In this document: positions 38,653 to 43,834 of the stretch, piece by piece
Position numbering within the stretch: the first letter of the stretch is position 1
Layout of the letters: each line of letters starts with the position of its first letter
Assembly: GCA_902559395.1 (NCBI GenBank)
Contig: CACEHR010000009.1
Coordinates: 1 to 43,834, forward strand
Source: an uncultured Pelagibacteraceae bacterium
GTDB lineage: Bacteria; Pseudomonadota; Alphaproteobacteria; Pelagibacterales; Pelagibacteraceae
Direction of reading: 5' to 3'
Length of the DNA stretch: 43,834 nt
The notes under the pieces: model-generated
The model's database searches: none
What the model was told of the DNA's origin: nothing
The model's input: only the letters and a program-made list of their open reading frames with translations
Position numbers and translations under genes: made by a program

Positions 38653-39516
38653 ATGAAAATTAAAAAATTTTCAGAAAAACCATCTGATCTAAAAGATAGA
38701 ATAGGAGCCAAACCAATAGTTTGTTACCCAAATACAAATATTGAAGAAAAAAATTTAAGTATTTTACATTCCGCTCGAGAACACTTGGTTAAAAAAGAGG
38801 AATTAATAATACCTCCAAGAGATGCAAAAACGTTTGAAGTTAGATTTGGTGAGTTTTTTAGAATTGAAAGTGTAGAGGGACCTCAAGTAGGCGATTTAAA
38901 TTTATTTAATTTGAATAATTTAGAGGAAAAATTCTACTCAGGAAAAACAAGAGCACTGTATGGAACTCATCTTTCTGTTGGAGATAAAATGTTTAGTAGT
39001 TTTCCCTATCTTAGATCTTTAGCAACAATAACTTGGGATACTTTAGACTGGTATGATTATGATAACGATGGAGGATCAGTTCATGATGTAATTGGTACCA
39101 GATGTGATCCCTATACATCAAAACTTTTGAGCGATAACAATTATCATTATTGCTGTCATTCAAACTTAACAAGAGCTTTAGTTAAAGAAAAAAAAATTCA
39201 ATTAGATCATGCAGAAAAAATAGTTCATGATGTCTTAAATGTTTTTATGTTAACTGGATTTACCAATGATACTAAACAATATTTTATGAAAGCAAGTCCT
39301 GTAAGACCTGGTGATTATTTAGAGTTTTTTGCTGAAACAGATTTGCTAGGTGCTCTCTCTGCTTGTCCAGGAGGTGATTGTGGATCTGAACATTCATCTG
39401 ATGTAGCAAAATGTTATCCATTAAAAGTTTCTATTTGGACAGTAGATCCAAAATATTTAAATAATATCAAACCATCAACTATTTCTAGTTATAACAGAAA
39501 TCATGGCATAGATTAA
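38653..39516 (+). CDS. DUF1989 (urea carboxylase-associated family) protein
   Basis: A 287-residue protein with the DUF1989 landmarks: PPRDAKTFEVRFGEFFRIE, GPQVGDLNLFNL, LRSLATITWDTLDWYDYDNDGG, and HDVIGTRCDPYTSKLL. CCHSNLTRAL, SPVRPGDYLEFFAETD, and a Cys-rich ACPGGDCGSEHSSD close the list, with Cys/His residues placed for metal binding. Relatives lie next to urea carboxylase or aminomethyltransferase-like genes in other bacteria, but none is here. It is wedged between cimA (2 nt) and trmJ (1-nt overlap). The biochemical role is unproven, so no gene symbol is given. Confidence 0.85.
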   Translation: MKIKKFSEKPSDLKDRIGAKPIVCYPNTNIEEKNLSILHSAREHLVKKEELIIPPRDAKTFEVRFGEFFRIESVEGPQVGDLNLFNLNNLEEKFYSGKTRALYGTHLSVGDKMFSSFPYLRSLATITWDTLDWYDYDNDGGSVHDVIGTRCDPYTSKLLSDNNYHYCCHSNLTRALVKEKKIQLDHAEKIVHDVLNVFMLTGFTNDTKQYFMKASPVRPGDYLEFFAETDLLGALSACPGGDCGSEHSSDVAKCYPLKVSIWTVDPKYLNNIKPSTISSYNRNHGID

Positions 39517-40229
39517 TGTCTGTTAACAATATTTCTTTTATTTTGCATAAACCTCAACTCTCAGAAAATATTGGGGCATGCGCAAGGGGTATGAAAAATT
39601 TTAATTTTAATAAACTTATTGTTGTTGATCCTAAACCAATATTTCCAAATGATAAAATTTTAGCAACCTCCGTAGGAGCAAAACATATAATTAACAAAGC
39701 AAAGAATTTTAAAAACTTAGAAAAACCTTTAAAAAATATTGATATTGTAATTGCAACATCAGCACGATTTAGAAATAAAAATATTAAACATATCCAATTA
39801 GAAGATTTAAAAAAAATAAATTATAAAAAGAAAATAGCTTTTTTATTTGGTTCAGAAGCATCTGGTTTATCAAATAATGAAATAAGCTATGCCAATTATA
39901 CTCTTCAAATTCCGACTAATCCTGATTTTAAATCATTAAATCTATCTCACAGCTTAATAATAATTGCTCAATATCTATCAAGCATAATTAATTCAAAAAT
40001 ATCTTCTTTTAAGAAATCAAATAAAGTTAAATCAGCATCTAAAAAAGAGATAGTTGCTATGGCAAACCTTTGTATAAAGAATCTTGAAGAGATTAATTTT
40101 TTTAAATCAAAAGAGAAGAAACCGATAATGCTTGAAAACTTGAGGAATATTTTTTACAGGATGGAATTATCAACCAAAGAAACACGTATTTTATCAGGGG
40201 TATTTGCAAGTTTAGGTAAAAAACGTTGA
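39516..40229 (+). CDS. trmJ: tRNA (cytidine/uridine-2'-O-)-methyltransferase, SpoU family
   Basis: Predicted to methylate the ribose of nucleotide 32 in tRNA anticodon loops. It has 237 residues with SPOUT motifs ISFILHKPQLSENIGACARGMKNF (motif 1), AFLFGSEASGLSNNE (motif 2), and PDFKSLNLSHSLIIIAQYL (motif 3), plus a C-terminal helical extension, the TrmJ layout. Its stop codon is immediately followed by the rpsD promoter, whose TTGACA begins one base after the TGA. Confidence 0.9.
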   Translation: MSVNNISFILHKPQLSENIGACARGMKNFNFNKLIVVDPKPIFPNDKILATSVGAKHIINKAKNFKNLEKPLKNIDIVIATSARFRNKNIKHIQLEDLKKINYKKKIAFLFGSEASGLSNNEISYANYTLQIPTNPDFKSLNLSHSLIIIAQYLSSIINSKISSFKKSNKVKSASKKEIVAMANLCIKNLEEINFFKSKEKKPIMLENLRNIFYRMELSTKETRILSGVFASLGKKR

Positions 40230-40257
40230 TTGACAAAATGATGAGTAAGTTTATAAA
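40230..40257 (+). promoter_or_regulatory. strong sigma70-type promoter for rpsD
   Basis: TTGACA (40230-40235), 16-bp spacer, TATAAA (40252-40257). It lies wholly in the 40-nt gap between trmJ and rpsD. A start 6-8 nt downstream of the -10 would fall at about 40263-40265, only about 5-7 nt before the rpsD ATG at 40270, so the mRNA would be nearly leaderless. Confidence 0.7.
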
Positions 40258-40269
40258 GCCCACTATTAA

Positions 40270-40887
40270 ATGACAAAAAGATTAAACTCTAAACACAAAA
40301 TAGACAGAAGATTAAAAGTAAACTTGTGGGGAAGACCTAAAAGTCCTTTTAATACTAGAGCTTATGGACCAGGACAACATGGTCAAACAAAAACATCGAA
40401 GCCATCTGATTATGGAATACAGCTTCAAGCTAAACAAAAATTAAAAGCATATTATGGCAACATTAACGAGAGACAATTTAGAAATATTTACAAAAAAGCA
40501 GTAATGCTTAAAGGTGATACTGGAGAAAATTTAATTGGTCTTCTTGAAAGAAGATTAGATGCTGTGATCTATAGAGCAAAATTTGCAACAACAATTTTTT
40601 CAGCTAGACAACTAATTAATCATGGACATGTAAAGGTAAATGGTAAAAAAGTGAATATTGGAAGTTATTTAGTTAGAGAAGAAGACTCAATTGAGATAAG
40701 AGATAAATCTAAGCAACTTGCTATCATCGATATCGCTCTTGCAAATAAAGAAAGAGAAACTCCAGAATATATTCAGATGGACGAAAAAAATAAAAAATTA
40801 AAATTTGTTAGAGTTCCAAAATTTGAAGAAGTTCCATACCCAATAGTCATGGAACCTAATTTAGTAATCGAATATTATTCTAGATAA
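40270..40887 (+). CDS. rpsD: 30S ribosomal protein S4
   Basis: Primary 16S rRNA-binding assembly protein, 205 aa. Segments recognised: [24 protein letters not shown] at the start, [47 protein letters not shown], and the S4 RNA-binding loop [18 protein letters not shown]. It is separate from the alpha operon (rpsM-rpsK-rpoA-rplQ) where E. coli keeps it. It has its own promoter and is convergent with grxD with no spacer at all. Confidence 0.98.
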   Translation: MTKRLNSKHKIDRRLKVNLWGRPKSPFNTRAYGPGQHGQTKTSKPSDYGIQLQAKQKLKAYYGNINERQFRNIYKKAVMLKGDTGENLIGLLERRLDAVIYRAKFATTIFSARQLINHGHVKVNGKKVNIGSYLVREEDSIEIRDKSKQLAIIDIALANKERETPEYIQMDEKNKKLKFVRVPKFEEVPYPIVMEPNLVIEYYSR

Positions 40888-41226
40888 TTAATTCTTAGCT
40901 TTAAAATTTATATTTTTGCTTTCAAAAAGTTTTGCTAACTCACCGCTCTCATACATTTCTTTAACAATATCACATCCACCAATAAATTCGTTTTTCACAT
41001 AAAGTTGAGGTATCGTTGGCCAATCACTAAATTCTTTAATACCTTCTCTTAAATTTTGATTTTCTAATACATTTATACCTTTAAAGTTTACTTCTAGAAT
41101 TTTTAGAATATTTGAAGTAGCCATTGAAAATCCACATTGTGGAGCATCAGGTGTACCTTTCATAAATAAACAAACTTCATTGTTTTCAATTTCATTTTTT
41201 ATTAAATCATTTATTTGTTGATCCAT
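40888..41226 (-). CDS. grxD: monothiol glutaredoxin (CGFS type)
   Basis: Iron-sulfur cluster carrier. It has 112 residues with [19 protein letters not shown] holding the CGFS site, [20 protein letters not shown] (cis-Pro and GG glutathione site). The adjacent bolA gene (1 nt away) supports formation of a Grx-BolA [2Fe-2S] complex, well known for these families. The stop codon abuts the rpsD stop on the other strand. Confidence 0.96.
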   Translation of the reverse strand: MDQQINDLIKNEIENNEVCLFMKGTPDAPQCGFSMATSNILKILEVNFKGINVLENQNLREGIKEFSDWPTIPQLYVKNEFIGGCDIVKEMYESGELAKLFESKNINFKAKN

Positions 41227-41227
41227 T

Positions 41228-41458
41228 TTAACTCTCCTTTGTTTTAATTGCTAATGCATGCAGTTCATTTCCCATTCTACCTTTTAATGAGTTGTAAACC
41301 ATTTTATGTTGCTCAATTTTACTTTTTCCAGAAAATTGAGATGAGGTAATGGTTGCTGAATAATGATTTCCATCACCTGCTAAATCTTGTATTTCTACAA
41401 TTGCATCTGGCATTGCCTCTTTTATAAAATTCTCAATTTCTTTTAAATCCATTGCCAT
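41228..41458 (-). CDS. bolA: BolA family protein
   Basis: A 76-residue BolA/IbaG-type protein with [16 protein letters not shown] and [23 protein letters not shown], including the conserved C-terminal His (HALAIKT). It partners CGFS glutaredoxin in cluster transfer. It is encoded between purL (1-nt overlap) and grxD (1-nt gap), so all are likely one transcript. Confidence 0.92.
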   Translation of the reverse strand: MAMDLKEIENFIKEAMPDAIVEIQDLAGDGNHYSATITSSQFSGKSKIEQHKMVYNSLKGRMGNELHALAIKTKES

Positions 41459-43650
41459 TATGTACTCATATAGTTTTTAAGCCAACTTTTATTAGAAGTT
41501 GATAATTCGTCAATTGTAACTTTTGTCTTATCATTAATATATAGTTCATTTTCATCAATTGTGCCAAGTTCATCAAAATGGACTGCATTTTTATTTAATA
41601 TATCAGCTACTTTTTTAAAATCTTCTTTGTTTATTTCTATAATATATCTACCTTGATCTTCAGCGAATAAGTACTCTATTTCATTAATTAGATAATTAGG
41701 TTTTTTAATTTTTATTCCCTTTTTACCTTTAATACACATTTTTGCTAGCGCGGTAATTATACCGCCTAAAGAAACATCGTGTGCACTTTTTATTAAACTA
41801 TTATCAATCAATTTGAGTAATGTTTCCCCAATATTTTTTTCATTAAAAAGATTTACCTCAGGTGGAGGTCCATTTTTTTCATTCAAAATAGTTCTTGCAA
41901 ATAAACTTTGGTCAATATGTCCCTCAGTTTTTCCAACTACTAAAACTAAATTATCAACTTCTTTAAAATCCATAGTAATCATATTTTTATAATTTTTGAT
42001 TAATCCAACTCCACCGATTGCAGGTGTAGGTTTTATACCTTCGTCTTTTGTTTGATTGTAAAAGGAAACATTTCCTGAAACCACTGGAAAATTTAAGTAT
42101 TCGCTTGCTTCACCTATACCTTGAACACATTCAACAAACTCACCCATATTTTCTTGATTTTCAGGACTCCCAAAATTTAAACAATTGGTAATAGCAATTG
42201 GTCTAGCACCTACAGATATAAGATTTCTAAAACTTTCGCAAACTACTTGTTTTCCACCAGTTATAGGATGAGCCCAACAATAAACTGCAGAAGAATCTAC
42301 AGAAGCAGCCACTGCTTTATTTGTTCCATGAACTCTTACAACTCCTGCATCTCCACCAGGTTTTTGTATTGTATCCCCCATAACAGTATGATCGTACTGC
42401 TGCCAAATCCACTCTTTACTACAAACATTTGGGTTTGCTAAAATTTTCTTTAAAACATCAATAACTTTTAGATGTTTAATGTCCTCTTTTTTAATTTTAT
42501 TTTTTTTTGGTAATTTTGCTTTTTTCCATTTTCGATCATACATGGGAGAGTTTTCAACCAATGTATTAACCGGAATATCAGCAACTTTTTTTTCATCAAA
42601 ATAAAGTTCTATTTTTTTTGATTTAGTAGTTTTACCAATCACTGCAAAATCTAAGTTCCATTTATCAAATATTTTTTTTGCCTGTTCTTCTTTGCCATTT
42701 TCCAAAACAATCAACATTCTTTCTTGGCTCTCAGAAAGCATAATTTCATAAGGTGTCATCTTGGTTTCCCTGCAAGGTACTTTGTTTAAATTAATTTCTA
42801 TTCCAAGTTTTCCTTTTGAAGCCATTTCAATACTTGACGAAGTTAATCCTGCAGCACCCATATCTTGAATTGCTATAATTGAGTCGCCAGCCATTAGCTC
42901 CAAACATGCTTCAAGTAAAAGTTTTTCAGTAAATGGATCGCCAACTTGAACTGTTGGTTTTTTTTCTTCTATTTTTTCATCAAAACTAGCTGAAGCCATA
43001 CTTGCCCCATGAATTCCATCTCTTCCAGTTTTAGATCCAACATAAATAACTGGTTTATTTAACCCTGCAGCCTTAGAGTAAAAAATCTTATCTTTTTTAA
43101 CTAATCCTAATGTCATTGCATTAACCAAAATATTTCCATTATATGAGCTATCAAAACTTGTTTGGCCAGCAATTGTAGGAACACCCATGCAGTTTCCATA
43201 ACCTCCTATGCCATGCACAACACCTCTTAATAAATTTTTTGTTTTTTTATGTTGTGGTGATCCAAAATGTATGGAGTTTAAGTTAGCTATTGGTCTTGCA
43301 CCCATTGTAAACACATCCCTCATTATTCCTCCAACACCGGTTGCAGCACCTTGATATGGTTCAATAAATGAAGGGTGATTATGACTTTCTATTTTAAAAA
43401 CTATTGCATCATTATCCTCAATATCAATAACACCAGCATTTTCACCAGGACCTTGAATAACTTTTTTTCCTTTAGTAGGTAGCTTCTTTAAATGTAATCT
43501 TGATGATTTATAAGAGCAATGTTCATTCCACATTGCAGAAAAAATCCCTAGTTCTGTAATATTAGGAGTTCTTTTTAATAGCTTACAAATTTTAGCATAC
43601 TCATCTTTCTTTAAACCGTGATCAACTGCTACCTGTTCGTTTACAATCAT
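41458..43650 (-). CDS. purL: phosphoribosylformylglycinamidine synthase subunit PurL (small form)
   Basis: ATP-dependent FGAM synthase of purine synthesis. The 730 residues are the Bacillus-type small PurL, which needs PurQ and PurS as partners. Visible motifs are NEHCSYKSSRLHLKKLP near the start, the catalytic-His segment FKIESHNHPSFIEPYQGAATGVGG, RDVFTMGARPIANLNS, and AIQDMGAAGLTSSSIEM. GDAGVVRVHGTNKAVAAS and SAHDVSLGGIITALA lie in the second half. Its start overlaps the purQ stop (ATGA), giving purQ-purL-bolA-grxD as one run. Confidence 0.97.
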   Translation of the reverse strand: MIVNEQVAVDHGLKKDEYAKICKLLKRTPNITELGIFSAMWNEHCSYKSSRLHLKKLPTKGKKVIQGPGENAGVIDIEDNDAIVFKIESHNHPSFIEPYQGAATGVGGIMRDVFTMGARPIANLNSIHFGSPQHKKTKNLLRGVVHGIGGYGNCMGVPTIAGQTSFDSSYNGNILVNAMTLGLVKKDKIFYSKAAGLNKPVIYVGSKTGRDGIHGASMASASFDEKIEEKKPTVQVGDPFTEKLLLEACLELMAGDSIIAIQDMGAAGLTSSSIEMASKGKLGIEINLNKVPCRETKMTPYEIMLSESQERMLIVLENGKEEQAKKIFDKWNLDFAVIGKTTKSKKIELYFDEKKVADIPVNTLVENSPMYDRKWKKAKLPKKNKIKKEDIKHLKVIDVLKKILANPNVCSKEWIWQQYDHTVMGDTIQKPGGDAGVVRVHGTNKAVAASVDSSAVYCWAHPITGGKQVVCESFRNLISVGARPIAITNCLNFGSPENQENMGEFVECVQGIGEASEYLNFPVVSGNVSFYNQTKDEGIKPTPAIGGVGLIKNYKNMITMDFKEVDNLVLVVGKTEGHIDQSLFARTILNEKNGPPPEVNLFNEKNIGETLLKLIDNSLIKSAHDVSLGGIITALAKMCIKGKKGIKIKKPNYLINEIEYLFAEDQGRYIIEINKEDFKKVADILNKNAVHFDELGTIDENELYINDKTKVTIDELSTSNKSWLKNYMST

Positions 43651-43834
43651 TTTAAGTTGTTTATTAAGTTTTCAAAAAATAATGATCCATCCTCACCAGA
43701 TAAGGATGTATCAATCATTCTTTCAGGGTGGGGCATCATTCCTAGAACATTTTTTTCTTTATTAAATATACCAGCAATATTTTTTATGGATCCATTAGGA
43801 TTGAATTGGTCTTCTATTTTTCCATTTTGATCAC
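43647..43834 (-). CDS. purQ: phosphoribosylformylglycinamidine synthase subunit PurQ, C-terminal end (partial)
   Basis: Glutaminase partner of PurL. Only the last 61 residues lie in the window; the reading frame enters from the right edge. The fragment has NVLGMMPHPERM with the catalytic His and Glu of the class I glutamine amidotransferase triad, then GSLFFENLINNLK and TGA. The TGA overlaps the purL ATG. The nucleophile Cys lies outside the window. Confidence 0.9.
   Translation of the reverse strand, partial: DQNGKIEDQFNPNGSIKNIAGIFNKEKNVLGMMPHPERMIDTSLSGEDGSLFFENLINNLK

Overview
The window is AT-rich, tightly packed bacterial chromosome. It looks like the SAR11 clade (Candidatus Pelagibacter and relatives, Alphaproteobacteria). 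The reasons are the low GC, many 1-4 nt gene overlaps, the order tRNA-Tyr/tRNA-Gly/tuf/tRNA-Trp/secE/nusG/rplKAJL/rpoBC/rpsLG/fusA/S10 operon, a small-form PurL, a CGFS glutaredoxin next to BolA, and a compact NrdAB. The assignment rests on family recognition, not on a database search.

Left part (1-5180), accessory-like: a SAM methyltransferase that may continue beyond the window edge, then a 1.5 kb island bounded by a broken 5' half of tRNA-Leu(UAA) and the intact tRNA-Leu(UAA). The island holds two unrecognised genes, a small membrane protein and a secreted protein, between copies of a 36-nt direct repeat. nadK starts 4 nt after the intact tRNA. A TPR/oxygenase-like gene follows, then tRNA-Thr and rlmB on the minus strand.

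Middle (5230-25142), core information processing on the plus strand: tRNA-Tyr, tRNA-Gly, tuf, tRNA-Trp, secE, nusG, rplK, rplA, rplJ, rplL, rpoB, rpoC, then rpsL, rpsG, fusA, rpsJ, rplC, rplD, rplW, rplB, rpsS, rplV, rpsC. Almost all are contiguous or overlapping. The S10 operon stops abruptly after rpsC: rplP, rpmC, rpsQ and everything usually downstream are missing.

Break point (about 25135-25146): immediately after the rpsC stop codon comes the last 187 codons of nrdA with no start, running intact into nrdB. One breakpoint removes both the rest of the S10 operon and the first two thirds of nrdA. It is either a chimeric assembly join or a real rearrangement, and is the most conspicuous anomaly here.

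Right part (25138-43834), metabolism: nrdA'(fragment)-nrdB; on the minus strand gph-prpD-prpB-prpC (phosphoglycolate salvage and 2-methylcitrate cycle); on the plus strand a GlmU acetyltransferase domain alone, glmS, class II DAHP synthase, nadE, cysS, cimA, a DUF1989 protein, trmJ and rpsD; on the minus strand purQ'-purL-bolA-grxD, with purQ cut by the window edge. No CRISPR array, transposase, integrase or rRNA gene was seen. Apart from the island and the break point, the window is ordinary streamlined core genome.
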